From assembly GCA_947581825.1 (NCBI GenBank), contig CANPVP010000005.1, positions 124,001 through 188,000 on the forward strand: a stretch of DNA of 64,000 bases. Direction: 5' to 3'. This stretch comes from an uncultured Clostridia bacterium (GTDB lineage Bacteria; Bacillota; Clostridia; TANB77; CAG-508). The position numbers were made by a program, and so were the translations under genes. The notes beneath the pieces are model-generated. The model did no database searches. It saw nothing but the letters and a program-made list of their open reading frames with translations, and was not told where the DNA came from. Below, one piece after another: positions 30,258-40,936 of the stretch. Each line of letters opens with the position of its first letter. Position 1 is the stretch's first letter.

Positions 30258-31496
30258 ATGGAAAGAAGAGTTGTTATAACTGGAATGGGAGCTATAACTC
30301 CAATAGGTAATAATGTTGAAGAAACATGGGAAGGAATAAAAAATAAAAAATGTGGAATTGATAAGATTACCTTATTTGATACAGAAGGATTTAAAACTAG
30401 CTTAGCTGCAGAAGTTAAAAATATAGATTTTTCAGAGCATTTTGAACCAAAGCAAATAAAAAGAACTGATAGATCATCTTTGTTAGCAATTATTGCTGCT
30501 AGAGAGGCTTTTAAAGATAGTGGAATAACATCAGAAAATACAGATTTAGATAGAGTAGGAGTTTTTGTAAGTTCAGGAATAGGTGGTTTAAATACTCTAC
30601 AAGAGCAATGTGAAGTAAACTGTTTAAAAGGAAATAATAGAGTTTCTCCTATGTTTATTCCAATGTCTATTGCTAATATGCCATCTGGAAATATAGCAAT
30701 TGAATTAGGAGTAAAAGGAGAATCAATAGCAATAGTTACTGCATGTGCATCTTCAACACATAGTATAGGAGAAGCTTATAAAACAATAAAATATGGTTCA
30801 GAAGATGCTATTATTGCAGGTGGAACAGAGGCATCAATTTGTGAAGTAGGCATTGCAGGTTTTGAAAATATGAAAGCATTATCAAATGCAACTGATAAAA
30901 ATAGAGCAAGTATTCCATTTGATAAAGAAAGAAATGGATTTGTAATGGGAGAAGGAGCAGCTATGTTAGTACTAGAAGAGTTAGAACATGCTAAGAAAAG
31001 AGGAGCAAAGATTTATGCTGAGGTAATAGGATTTGGTTCAACTTCTGATGCATATCATATAACATCTCCAGATCCAGAAGGAAATGGAGGAGCAAAAGCA
31101 ATGATTAGAGCAATTCAAGATGCAAATATAAAGCCAGAAGAAATTGACTATATAAATGCTCATGGTACATCAACACATTTAAATGATTTAACAGAAACAT
31201 TAGCAATAAAGAAAGCTTTAGGAGATGCTAGTAAAAAAGTAATGGTAAGTTCTACAAAAGGAAATATAGGACATCTATTAGGAGCAGCAGGAGCTATAGA
31301 AGCAGTATTTTGCGTTAAAGCAATTGAAGATAAAATAGTTCCTCCAACAATAAATTATAAAGAAAAAGATGAAGAATGTGATTTAGATATAGTACCAAAT
31401 GAAGTTAGAAAAGCTGACTTAAATATTGTAATGTCAAATTCATTAGGATTTGGCGGACATAATGCAACAATAATTTTAAAAAAATTTAACAAATAA
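30258..31496 (+). CDS. fabF: 3-oxoacyl-ACP synthase II
   Basis: RRVVITGMGAITPIGNN, ACASSTHSIGEAY, AHGTSTHLND, GNIGHLLGAAGAIEAVF. Confidence 0.96.
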   Translation: MERRVVITGMGAITPIGNNVEETWEGIKNKKCGIDKITLFDTEGFKTSLAAEVKNIDFSEHFEPKQIKRTDRSSLLAIIAAREAFKDSGITSENTDLDRVGVFVSSGIGGLNTLQEQCEVNCLKGNNRVSPMFIPMSIANMPSGNIAIELGVKGESIAIVTACASSTHSIGEAYKTIKYGSEDAIIAGGTEASICEVGIAGFENMKALSNATDKNRASIPFDKERNGFVMGEGAAMLVLEELEHAKKRGAKIYAEVIGFGSTSDAYHITSPDPEGNGGAKAMIRAIQDANIKPEEIDYINAHGTSTHLNDLTETLAIKKALGDASKKVMVSSTKGNIGHLLGAAGAIEAVFCVKAIEDKIVPPTINYKEKDEECDLDIVPNEVRKADLNIVMSNSLGFGGHNATIILKKFNK

Positions 31497-31528
31497 TATG
31501 TTAATCTATTAAAAAATTTTAGAAAGGA

Positions 31529-31993
31529 ATGATGAGGAAGATGGAATACGAGAAGATAAAAAAACTAATGGACGATATGGGAAACTCAAAATTAACTGCA
31601 CTTGACATTGATTTTCCAGATGGAACAAAAATTAGAATGAAAAAAGAGAATAAGACAATAATTACAGAAGCAGTTGTTGAAGAACGTCCTGTAAAAGAAG
31701 AAACAATACAAAATAGTGTTGTAAAAGTAGAAGAAAAACACAATACTGAAATTGAAGATGGCAAAGTTGTAAAATCTCCAATGGTTGGAACTTTTTATAG
31801 AAAGTCATCACCAGATGCAGAAGCTTATGTTGAAATAGGAAAAAAAGTAAAAAAAGGTGACGTACTTTGTATCATTGAAGCAATGAAATTAATGAATGAG
31901 ATTGAATCTGAATTTGATGGAGAAATTGTTGAAATTCTTGTAGAAGATGGCAAACCTGTCGAATATGGAGCACCTCTTTTCAAAATAAAATAG
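31529..31993 (+). CDS. accB: biotin carboxyl carrier protein of acetyl-CoA carboxylase
   Basis: [47 protein letters not shown]. Confidence 0.95.
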   Translation: MMRKMEYEKIKKLMDDMGNSKLTALDIDFPDGTKIRMKKENKTIITEAVVEERPVKEETIQNSVVKVEEKHNTEIEDGKVVKSPMVGTFYRKSSPDAEAYVEIGKKVKKGDVLCIIEAMKLMNEIESEFDGEIVEILVEDGKPVEYGAPLFKIK

Positions 31994-32080
31994 AAAAAGA
32001 CAAATTCAAATAAGTAGAAGTTTGAAGTCATTAAGTTTAATCTTTTCGAATTAACTAATAAAAGGAGTGAAAATAATATT

Positions 32081-32503
32081 ATGTTAAATAAAGAACAGAT
32101 AAAAGAAATTATTCCTCAGAGAGAGCCATTTTTAATGATTGACGAAGTTGAAGAAATAGTATTAGGAGAGAGTGCTGTAGCATATAAGAATGTAAGTGCA
32201 GATGAATGGTATTTTCAAGGACATTTTCCAGGTAATCCTATAATGCCAGGAGTTTTAATCGTAGAAAGTTTAGCACAAACAGGAGCTGTAGCAATTCTTG
32301 CAATGGAAGAAAATAAGGGAAAGAATGCTTTATTTGGTGGCATAGACAAAATGAAATTCAAAAAAATGGTAGTTCCTGGAGATAGATTAAAATTAGAAGT
32401 AAAAATAATCAAAAGAAAAGGTCCAATAGGAGTTGGAGAAGCTATTGCTACTGTAGATGGAAAAGTAGCAGCCAAAGGTGAAATAACATTTGCACTAGTG
32501 TAA
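32081..32503 (+). CDS. fabZ: 3-hydroxyacyl-ACP dehydratase
   Basis: [40 protein letters not shown]. Confidence 0.96.
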   Translation: MLNKEQIKEIIPQREPFLMIDEVEEIVLGESAVAYKNVSADEWYFQGHFPGNPIMPGVLIVESLAQTGAVAILAMEENKGKNALFGGIDKMKFKKMVVPGDRLKLEVKIIKRKGPIGVGEAIATVDGKVAAKGEITFALV

Positions 32504-32562
32504 GAGCGCGTTTGAAAAATAAATATTAATTAATTTTGTAAATGCTAAAATTGTGGAGAATA

Positions 32563-32640
32563 ATGTAGGGGTCGGCGTCCAGCAGGCATACTGAGGCTGT
32601 AACAGGCAGAGCCTTAACAGCCTCAGCATCGACGAACCGT
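32563..32640. repeat. intergenic repeat (gtaggggtcggcgtccagcaggca..cagagccttaacagcctcagca)
   Basis: Second diverged copy near 39940-39990. Confidence 0.65.
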
Positions 32641-32696
32641 TCACAATAAAACATATAGAGATGTTAATTTACGAAAAATAGAAAGGAAATGTTGCC

Positions 32697-34037
32697 ATGA
32701 ATAAGATATTAATTGCAAATCGTGGTGAAATTGCAGTTCGTGTTATCAGAGCATGTAAAGAGATGAATATAAAAACAGTAGCAGTATACTCAGAAGCAGA
32801 TAAAGATGCTTTACATACCAGATTAGCAGATGAGTCAATTTGCATAGGTCCTGCACCTTCAAATAAGAGTTATCTGAATATAAAAAATATAATAGAAGCA
32901 GCTTATATAACAGGAAGTGATAGTATACATCCTGGATTTGGTTTCTTATCTGAAAATACTCAATTTGCTAAAATATGTGAGGAATCAAATATCAAGTTTA
33001 TAGGACCAAAATCAGAAGTAATTGAATTATTAGGAAACAAATCAAATGCAAAGAAGATGATGAAAAAAGCAGGAGTACCAGTAATCCCTGGATCTGATGG
33101 AAGTATAAAAACATTAGAAGAAGCAAAAAAAATTGCAGATGAGATAGGATATCCTTTAATGATTAAAGCAGCTGCAGGTGGTGGAGGAAAAGGAATAAGA
33201 ATAGTTAATAATCCAGAAGAACTTGAAAAAAATTATAATTTAGTAAAACAAGAGGCAAAAATTTCTTTTAATGATGATGAATTATATATAGAAAAATTTG
33301 TTAAAAATCCTAGACACGTAGAAATTCAAATATTAGCAGATGAACACGGAAATATAGTTCATCTTGGAGAAAGGGATTGTTCTATTCAAAGAAAACATCA
33401 AAAAGTAATAGAAGAAACTCCATCAACAATAGTAGATGAAAATCTTAGAAATAAAATGGGAGAAGCTGCAATAAGAGCAGCGAAAATTGCTGGTTATACA
33501 AGTTGTGGAACAGTTGAATTTTTAGTAGATAGTGATAAAAACTTTTATTTTATGGAAATGAATACAAGAATTCAAGTAGAGCATCCTATAACAGAGATGA
33601 GAACAGGAATAGATATTGTAAAAGAACAAATTAGAATAGCTGCAGGAGAACAATTAAAATTTAAACAAGAAGATATAGAATTTAAGGGACATTCAATAGA
33701 ATGCAGAATAAATGCTGAAAATCCTAAAAAGAATTTTATGCCTTGCCCAGGAAAAATCACAGGACTTAATTTACCAGGAGGAAATGGCATAAGAATTGAT
33801 ACAGGAATTTATGAAGGTTATACAATTCCTTTTACATATGATTCTATGATTGCAAAAATAATTGTACATGGAACCACGAGAAATGAAGCTATTGCTAAAA
33901 TGAAAAGAGCACTAGAAGAATTAGTAATAGAAGGTGTTGATACAAATGCCGATTTTATATTTGAAATAATAAGGACACCAGATTTTATTAGAGGGGATTT
34001 TGATACATCATTTATTAGTAAGAATTTTAATTTGTAG
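32697..34037 (+). CDS. accC: acetyl-CoA carboxylase biotin carboxylase subunit
   Basis: KILIANRGEIAVRVIRACKEM, AAAGGGGKGIRIV, FYFMEMNTRIQVEHPITEM. Confidence 0.97.
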   Translation: MNKILIANRGEIAVRVIRACKEMNIKTVAVYSEADKDALHTRLADESICIGPAPSNKSYLNIKNIIEAAYITGSDSIHPGFGFLSENTQFAKICEESNIKFIGPKSEVIELLGNKSNAKKMMKKAGVPVIPGSDGSIKTLEEAKKIADEIGYPLMIKAAAGGGGKGIRIVNNPEELEKNYNLVKQEAKISFNDDELYIEKFVKNPRHVEIQILADEHGNIVHLGERDCSIQRKHQKVIEETPSTIVDENLRNKMGEAAIRAAKIAGYTSCGTVEFLVDSDKNFYFMEMNTRIQVEHPITEMRTGIDIVKEQIRIAAGEQLKFKQEDIEFKGHSIECRINAENPKKNFMPCPGKITGLNLPGGNGIRIDTGIYEGYTIPFTYDSMIAKIIVHGTTRNEAIAKMKRALEELVIEGVDTNADFIFEIIRTPDFIRGDFDTSFISKNFNL

Positions 34038-34045
34038 AGGAAAAC

Positions 34046-34296
34046 AGAGGTCTCCCGACAGCACAAAAATGGTAGAGATGTTATTTTAACAAAATACTAG
34101 GCAAAACGGGTGACCAATGGTCGCCCCTGCAGAGGAAATAACATAAACACACGTAGGGGAGACCAGTGGTCTCCCGACAGCATAAAAATGGTAGAGATGT
34201 TATTTCAACAAAATACTAGGCAAAACGGGCGACCAATGGTCGGCACCTACAGAGAAAATAATATAAACACACGTAGGGGAGACCAGTGGTCTCCCG
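34046..34296. repeat. tandem ~119-120 bp palindromic intergenic repeats (2 full units plus partial third)
   Basis: tctcccgaca at 34051 and 34170 and tctcccg at 34290; units share cataaaaatggtagagatgttatt..caaaatactaggcaaaacgg. Confidence 0.85.
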
Positions 34297-34346
34297 CACA
34301 ATATAAAATATTGGTATATAATAATAGAATCTTAAAGGTGAGGAAA

Positions 34347-35201
34347 ATGATAGTAGATAAAATAAAAAAACGTGAACCATCTGCTAAAAATAAAACATCT
34401 AATATAGATATTCCAGTAGGCAAATGGATAAAATGTGATAAATGCAAAGAAATTGTATATAAAGATGATGTAAGAGAAAATTTGAGTATTTGCCCAAATT
34501 GCGGACATTATTTCAGAATGCATATAAATAGAAGATTAAAAATGATTTTAGATGAAGATACATATAAAAAATTTGATATAAATATAGATACAAATAATCC
34601 ATTAGAAATAGAAGAATATCCTAAAAAATTAAAAGCTTTAAGAGAAAAAACAGGTTTACAAGAAGCTGTAGCATGTGGTACTGGTAAAATTAATGGTGAA
34701 GAAGTTGTTATATGTGTTATGGATAGTGGATTTATGATGGGAAGTATGGGAGTTGTTGTAGGCGAAAAGATTACATATGCAATAGAACAAGCAATAGCTT
34801 TAAAATTACCACTTATAATTTTTTGTGTATCAGGTGGAGCTCGAATGCAAGAAGGAATAATATCTTTAATGCAGATGGCAAAAACAACAGCAGCTTTAAC
34901 AAAATTAGATGAAGCAGGAGGTTTGTATATTTCTGTTTTAACAGATCCAACTTATGGAGGAGTTACAGCTTCTTTTGCAAGTTTAGGAGATATTGTTTTA
35001 GCAGAACCAGGAGCTATGATTGGATTTGCAGGTCAGAGAGTTATAGAACAGACTATAGGAGAATCTTTGCCAGAAGGTTTTCAAACAGCTGAATTTTTAT
35101 TAGAACATGGCTTTATAGATAAGATTGTTGAAAGAAAAGATTTAAAAGAAACTTTATATAAATTAATTCAATATCATAAAGGAGGAAGTGGCAATGTCTA
35201 A
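34347..35201 (+). CDS. accD: acetyl-CoA carboxylase carboxyltransferase beta subunit
   Basis: [32 protein letters not shown] zinc ribbon, [18 protein letters not shown]; start after aggtgagg, not at ORF-track 34110, which runs through the repeats. Confidence 0.95.
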   Translation: MIVDKIKKREPSAKNKTSNIDIPVGKWIKCDKCKEIVYKDDVRENLSICPNCGHYFRMHINRRLKMILDEDTYKKFDINIDTNNPLEIEEYPKKLKALREKTGLQEAVACGTGKINGEEVVICVMDSGFMMGSMGVVVGEKITYAIEQAIALKLPLIIFCVSGGARMQEGIISLMQMAKTTAALTKLDEAGGLYISVLTDPTYGGVTASFASLGDIVLAEPGAMIGFAGQRVIEQTIGESLPEGFQTAEFLLEHGFIDKIVERKDLKETLYKLIQYHKGGSGNV

Positions 35202-36009
35202 TACAAAAATAACAGCATGGGAAAAAGTTGAAATTGCAAGAAATCCTAAAAGACCAACAGCATTAGACTATATTGAGCAGATTTTTGATGAATTTATAGA
35301 GTTACATGGAGACAGAGCTTTTAAAGATGACAAAGCAATTTGCTGTGGATTAGGTAAAATAGGAACACAAAATTTTACTATAATTGCAGAACAAAAAGGT
35401 AGATCAACTAAGGAGAATATAGAAAGAAATTTTGGAATGCCAAATCCTGAAAGTTACAGAAAAGCAATAAGATTTATGAAACAAGCAGAAAAATTCAAAA
35501 GACCTGTAATTACATTTGTAGATACAAAAGGTGCATATCCGGGACTAGGTGCAGAGGAAAGAGGACAAGGAGAAGCTATTGCAAAATCAATGTTTGAAAT
35601 GGCAAAGTTAAAAGTTCCAATTATAGTAGTAGTTATAGGAGAAGGATCAAGTGGTGGAGCTTTAGCATTGGGTGTAGGAAATAAAGTATTTATGTTAGAA
35701 AATGCGATATACTCAATACTTTCACCAGAAGGTTTTTCTAGTATATTATGGAAAGATTCATCTAGAGCAAAAGAAGCTGCAGAAAAAATGAAACTAACTG
35801 CTAAAGATTTATATGAATTCAAAGTAATAGATAAAATTATTAAAGAACCAAAAGTTGAAGAGAAAGAAGATTTCATAAAAAAAGTTTCTAAAAATATAAA
35901 GAAAGAAATTACCTTATGTATTTCTGAAATGAATGAAAAAACTTCGGAAGAAATTGTAGAAGAAAGATATCAAAAATTTAGAAATATGGGTGAATATAAA
36001 ATATTATAA
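35194..36009 (+). CDS. accA: acetyl-CoA carboxylase carboxyltransferase alpha subunit
   Basis: [48 protein letters not shown]. Confidence 0.95.
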   Translation: MSNTKITAWEKVEIARNPKRPTALDYIEQIFDEFIELHGDRAFKDDKAICCGLGKIGTQNFTIIAEQKGRSTKENIERNFGMPNPESYRKAIRFMKQAEKFKRPVITFVDTKGAYPGLGAEERGQGEAIAKSMFEMAKLKVPIIVVVIGEGSSGGALALGVGNKVFMLENAIYSILSPEGFSSILWKDSSRAKEAAEKMKLTAKDLYEFKVIDKIIKEPKVEEKEDFIKKVSKNIKKEITLCISEMNEKTSEEIVEERYQKFRNMGEYKIL

Positions 36010-36028
36010 TTATTAAGGAGGATATAAA

Positions 36029-36802
36029 ATGTTATTAGAAGGAAAGAAAATTTTAATAATGGGAATAAGAAACAAATGGAGCATTGCCTATGGTATAGCA
36101 AAATCAGCATATGAAAATGGTGCTAAATTAATTTTTACATATATGGGAGAAGAAAACAAAGACAAAATTGAAGAGCTAACTAAAGAATTTGAAGGAAGAC
36201 AATTATATGTATTAAATGGTGCATCAGAAGATGAACTTGTTAAGGAAGTATTTACAAAAATAAAAGAAGAAAATGGAAAAGTAGATGGAATAGTTCACGC
36301 AATAGCACATGCTAATACAGAGGATTTGCATAATGATTTTATATTTACAAGTAAAGAAGGATTTAGTCATGCAAATGACGTAAGTGCATATTCTTTAGTA
36401 TTAACAGCTAGAATGGCAAAAGAATTGGATATGCTAAACGAAAATGCAAGTATTGTTACATTAACATATCATGGTTCTACAAAAGTATTAGAAGGATATA
36501 ATGTTATGGGAATTGCAAAAGCAGCACTAGAATCAAGTGTTAGATATTTAGCAGAAAACTTAGGAAGAGAAGGAATAAGAGTTAATGCTGTTTCTGCAGG
36601 TCCAATAAAAACATTATCTGCAAAAGGAATTAAAGATTTTAATTCAATATTAACAGTTGTAGAAGAAAGAGCACCTTTACATAGAAATGTAACAACAACT
36701 CAAGTTGGAGATGTTGCAACATTCTTATTAAGCAGTATGTCTGAAGCTATAACAGGTCAAGTTATATATGCAGACAGTGGTTATAATATCATGGGAATTT
36801 AA
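36029..36802 (+). CDS. fabI: enoyl-ACP reductase FabI-type
   Basis: LLEGKKILIMGIRNKWSIAYGIAKSAYENGA, YNVMGIAKAALESSVRYLA. Confidence 0.95.
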   Translation: MLLEGKKILIMGIRNKWSIAYGIAKSAYENGAKLIFTYMGEENKDKIEELTKEFEGRQLYVLNGASEDELVKEVFTKIKEENGKVDGIVHAIAHANTEDLHNDFIFTSKEGFSHANDVSAYSLVLTARMAKELDMLNENASIVTLTYHGSTKVLEGYNVMGIAKAALESSVRYLAENLGREGIRVNAVSAGPIKTLSAKGIKDFNSILTVVEERAPLHRNVTTTQVGDVATFLLSSMSEAITGQVIYADSGYNIMGI

Positions 36803-36848
36803 TATTGAAAAACAAATAATATATAAATAAGAAAGGAAGGATTATAAA

Positions 36849-37088
36849 ATGACAGACGAAGAAATCTTTGAAAAATTAAAAGGAATTATAGTAGATCAAT
36901 TAGGAGTAGAAGAAAGTTTAATTAAAGAGGAGGCAACTTTTGTTGATGACTTATCAGCTGATTCACTAGACATAGTTGAACTAGTAATGAGTATTGAAGA
37001 AGAATTTGATATGGAAATACCAGATGAAGATGCAGAAAAAATAGTAACAGTTGGTGACGTAGTAAAATATATAAAAGAACATAAATAG
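36849..37088 (+). CDS. acpP: acyl carrier protein
   Basis: [35 protein letters not shown]. Confidence 0.97.
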   Translation: MTDEEIFEKLKGIIVDQLGVEESLIKEEATFVDDLSADSLDIVELVMSIEEEFDMEIPDEDAEKIVTVGDVVKYIKEHK

Positions 37089-37105
37089 AGAATATAATTA
37101 CCCAA

Positions 37106-37240
37106 ATTTTCTATGCTTTTTTCTCGCTCGTCCCAACTTCGTAGAAACTATATAAAGAAATGCATCTGACGATGCATTTCTTTAATATTTTCTAACTCGT
37201 AGGTCCCTACACAAGCTCGCTACGAAAAAACATAGAAAAT
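37106..37240. repeat. nested inverted-repeat intergenic element; inner 13-bp hairpin
   Basis: attttctatg / catagaaaat outer; aaagaaatgcatc / gatgcatttcttt inner (37154-37183). Confidence 0.6.
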
Positions 37241-37549
37241 CCTATATTACATTTACATGACAAATTTTGAAAAATATTGACAGGTAATTTTTTTTTTTTT
37301 TATAATATTTTAAGATTTTTTTTTATATATCGTTTTTGCTTGTTTGCTATGCAAAAAATAATATAATAAGTTTATAAAAAAAGACTTGACAAAAATTAGA
37401 TAGTCAATATTGTTAAAGAAAAAATTCGTTTGATAATATGCGTAATATGCAATATGCAATATGCTTAAATTTTCTCAATTAGTAGAATTACTTAATAATA
37501 CTATCAAAAATTTTAGAATCAATTTGTAAAGAGAAAGGAGGAGAATAAG

Positions 37550-37774
37550 ATGTCAAAAATTTTAAATGAATATTTAAATCAAGAATGCACTTTAACTGTT
37601 TCTGGAGCTGAAATGCTTTTTGGGAGTGGTGGAGCAAAACAAGTTATAGGAAAAATATTAGAAATAGATGACATGTTTATAAAATTTCAAGCGACAAAAA
37701 GTACACTAGGTGCTGTAGCAAAAGATCACTTAGCAATAATAAACCAAAAATATATAATAGCAATAAATGTATAA
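37550..37774 (+). CDS. small hypothetical protein
   Basis: RBS gaaaggaggag; 74 aa ORF. Confidence 0.75.
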   Translation: MSKILNEYLNQECTLTVSGAEMLFGSGGAKQVIGKILEIDDMFIKFQATKSTLGAVAKDHLAIINQKYIIAINV

Positions 37775-37939
37775 TATCCATAATAATTTTTATATTGATA
37801 TATAGAAATTTATTCTGCACTTAATTTTTTATTAAATAATAATGATGTAATTAAAAAAATATCAAAGCAAAAAAGTTTGAAAAAATTATAATTATTAAAA
37901 CAACATTTCAACTCAAATTTTTTGCCTTAAAGGAAAGGA

Positions 37940-38743
37940 ATGTTATTAAATATGGACAATAATAAAAAGAAAAAATACCTAACACTTACTAATATAATGG
38001 CATTTTTAATGATATTTTTATATATTTTGGATAGATGGATAATACCAATTCCAGAAAATTATAATGGATTTAAATGGGAGGATATGTGGAAACAAAGTAT
38101 AAATACAACATATGGAGATAACTATTTAAATAATTTATCTTCTGAAGAATTAACAGCTTTAAATATGGGTGGAACAATTGGTGGTTATAAAGGTGGAACA
38201 ATTACAAATCTATTAGGAATAATTGATAATAGTATTAATCCAAATGGGGATAGCTTTTATAGATATTTTACAGTAGTATTTACACATGGATTTAATTTGC
38301 ATCTTATAACCAACGTTATTGCATTTTTAATAATTGGAAATTACATTGAAAAGAAACTAGGTTCTTTATCAATGCTTGGGTTATTTTTTGCAACAGATAT
38401 TTTAGGAGTTCCAATCACTAATATGATATGTAATCCTGAAGGAACGGTTATAACTGGTGCTTCAGCTGGAATATTCGGATTATTCGGAATTGGAGTTGTA
38501 ATGTGCTTTTTAAACTCAAAAAACTTTAAAGAATTTTCTAAATTAAAAAAAATATATTTAATACTTTATGGAATTATTCCAACATATATTATATCATTTG
38601 GGTGGACAACTATTGTTCATAATATTTCCTTCTTTATTGGAATTATCCTAGGTATGTTATTAAATATTATACTTCCTAAATTTAAAGAAGCTGTTTTTAA
38701 TAATGCAGAAATGAAAAGCTCAAAAGAAGAGATAAACGCTTAA
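37940..38743 (+). CDS. rhomboid family intramembrane serine protease
   Basis: FTHGFNLHLITNVIAFLIIG, GASAGIFGLFGIG, multi-TM. Confidence 0.85.
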   Translation: MLLNMDNNKKKKYLTLTNIMAFLMIFLYILDRWIIPIPENYNGFKWEDMWKQSINTTYGDNYLNNLSSEELTALNMGGTIGGYKGGTITNLLGIIDNSINPNGDSFYRYFTVVFTHGFNLHLITNVIAFLIIGNYIEKKLGSLSMLGLFFATDILGVPITNMICNPEGTVITGASAGIFGLFGIGVVMCFLNSKNFKEFSKLKKIYLILYGIIPTYIISFGWTTIVHNISFFIGIILGMLLNIILPKFKEAVFNNAEMKSSKEEINA

Positions 38744-38775
38744 TTTTCAGAAAATATTGAGAGGGGAAAATAAAA

Positions 38776-39346
38776 ATGAAATTTCATTATGTAGGTAAAT
38801 ACAATGGTGATGAAAATAGTTTGCCACAAAGAGAATTAAAAGAAGGAGTGAAGAAATTCAAGGAACCAGAAAGTATGGAAAAATTGACTAAATATATGGA
38901 TATTGCTAGTATTATTGTTTTTTGTTGTCTATACATTTTAGCTTCTTTAAGAATGGGGGCAATATTAGATAATGTATGGGGAATATTGACAGGTATAGTA
39001 TGTTTAGTTCCACATGAATTTCTACATGCCAGTTGTTTTAAAAAAGATGTTTATATGTATACAAATTTGAGACAACGGAATGCTTTTTGTAACTGGAACA
39101 GAAGATTTTAGTAAATTTAGATTTTGCTTTATGAGTATGCTACCTAACCTAGTATTTGGTTTTATCCCTTTTATAATTTTTATGATTAATCCAAGCTTAA
39201 CTTTTTTAGGAGATTTAGGAGTATTCGCAATTAGTTGTGGGGTTGGAGACTATTTAAATGTAATTAATGCATTGAGACAAGTACCAAAGGGCGCAAAAAT
39301 ATATAATAGTGGTATGCACTCATATTGGTATAAACCAGAAAAATAG
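38776..39346 (+). CDS. DUF3267-like HExxH membrane protein, read with a +1 frameshift at CGG 39076-39078 (join 38776..39075, 39077..39346)
   Basis: 0 frame ..LVPHEFLHASCFKKDVYMYTNLRQ then CGG; skipping C39076 continues GMLFVTGTEDFSKFRFCFMSMLPNLVFGFIPF..MHSYWYKPEK*. Confidence 0.85.
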
Positions 39347-39526
39347 AAAATTCTTATAATGTCGAATTTTGCAGATGAATTTTTATTGACAATTTATTAA
39401 TTAACTAATATATTAAAATCATGGGAGCAATTATACAAAACGTATATTGTTCCTTTTTTCTATTAAATTTTTATTTCAAAAAAATTTATTTCTGGCGCAT
39501 CTGCCAATTTTCAAGGAGGACAAAAA

Positions 39527-39880
39527 ATGAAAAAGAATTTATTAAAATTAACAAATGACTACATATTTAAAAGAACATTCGGTTATTCAGGAACAGAGGA
39601 GGTGACGCAAGTTTTTCTGAGGGATATTATGGAAAAAGAAATAACTAAGATATTTTTAAATAGTAATCCGATAACAGAAAAAGAATTAATGGATGAAAAG
39701 GTTGGAATAATGGATATAAAGGCAGTTCAGTCATATTGACAGAAGTACTGGATATTTATATAATAGAGCTACCAAAGTTCTTGAAATACGGGAAAAATAA
39801 GCAGAGAAAGAATTTGAATCTTTGGGTAGAGTTTATAAAAAATTCCGAGGTGAAATTAATGAATGATGATAATGAATAAT
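39527..39880 (+). pseudogene. degraded Rpn/PD-(D/E)XK family nuclease-transposase remnant
   Basis: LLKLTNDYIFKRTFGYSGTEEVTQVFLRDI..KVGIMDIKAV then stop; continuing remnant ILDIYIIELPKFLKYGKNKQRKNLNLWVEFI in another frame. Confidence 0.65.
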
Positions 39881-39929
39881 TAATGTAAAAAAATTATATA
39901 TTATTAATTATTAAATATTAATTGTCATT

Positions 39930-39990
39930 GCACATGTGTAGGGGTCGACGTCCAACAGGCAGAGCCTTAACAGACTCAGCAATCAATGCC
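39930..39990. repeat. intergenic repeat related to 32563-32640
   Basis: gtaggggtcgacgtccaacaggcagagccttaacagactcagca. Confidence 0.65.
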
Positions 39991-40061
39991 TATTTTGTAT
40001 TGAAAAAAATACATGAATGTGATAAAATGCAATTGAATTATTTTTTGCTATAAAAGCAAGA

Positions 40062-40916
40062 TTGGAGATAAATATGCTATATGAAATGAATAATGAAAAA
40101 GACCAAAAATATATTCAACAATTTGGTAAAGCATACGGCATAGTTTTATTAAAAAAATGGTTACCTGATATAAGTAAAACAAAGAATTTATTTGTATTAG
40201 ATAGTTATGAAGAATTTAAAAAAATCGAAGATAAACTTCCAGAAGTATTTTCATGTAGAGCTGATGCAAAAACAGGAGAAAAAGCTACTCTTGGAGTTGA
40301 AGGATGTTTTGCTACAAAGGAACAAGTAGAAAATTACATAAGTCGTGTAAAAAAGAGTAATCCTAATGGAGTTGTATTATGTATAGATACAGAGGAAGGA
40401 ACTCACGAAAGAATACGAACAGATGGAGCTTTTAATGTTTATCTGCAAATGTATGATAAAATTTATATAGATTATCTAGGCAAAGGTTTTGATATGGGAT
40501 CAATTACAAAAGGAAGAGAGAATCATGAAAGTTGGACAATAGATTGGGAAGATGCTCTGTTTGTAACACCACATAATATGAATTTGTATAGACACCATCT
40601 AATATCAAACGAACAGTACATTGAGTCTGCTAGACGTAGAGTACAACAACTAATTAACATTGGATATAGTGCTGATGATATTAGAGGAAATATTCCAAGA
40701 CAATATTCTCAAATGCCTGAGTCCATAAAAGAACTATTACTAGATCAAATAGTTTTACCATTATATAGTAATAAAGAGAATTTAGTTCAGGAAGGGTTAA
40801 AATCATTTGGAGTTCAAGGAATGATTATAGATGGTAGATTATTTCCTATAGAGGTTAATAGAAAAGAAAGGTTTGCAGAAAAAAGCTATTTCACAACGAA
40901 GGAGGACGGAAGATAA
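40062..40916 (+). CDS. hypothetical protein
   Basis: Long ORF with RBS-like agattggagat; no family recognised. Confidence 0.75.
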   Translation: MEINMLYEMNNEKDQKYIQQFGKAYGIVLLKKWLPDISKTKNLFVLDSYEEFKKIEDKLPEVFSCRADAKTGEKATLGVEGCFATKEQVENYISRVKKSNPNGVVLCIDTEEGTHERIRTDGAFNVYLQMYDKIYIDYLGKGFDMGSITKGRENHESWTIDWEDALFVTPHNMNLYRHHLISNEQYIESARRRVQQLINIGYSADDIRGNIPRQYSQMPESIKELLLDQIVLPLYSNKENLVQEGLKSFGVQGMIIDGRLFPIEVNRKERFAEKSYFTTKEDGR

Positions 40917-40936
40917 AAATAATGGAGGTATGTAAG

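Noticed and set aside
34046-34296. CRISPR array
   Set aside because: Only two to three ~119-bp units with conserved interiors rather than short repeats with unique spacers; no cas genes.
34110-34346. N-terminal extension of accD with repeated RP(C/M)..[13 protein letters not shown] peptide
   Set aside because: Encoded by the tandem intergenic repeats; the accD zinc-ribbon protein has a good RBS and ATG at 34347.
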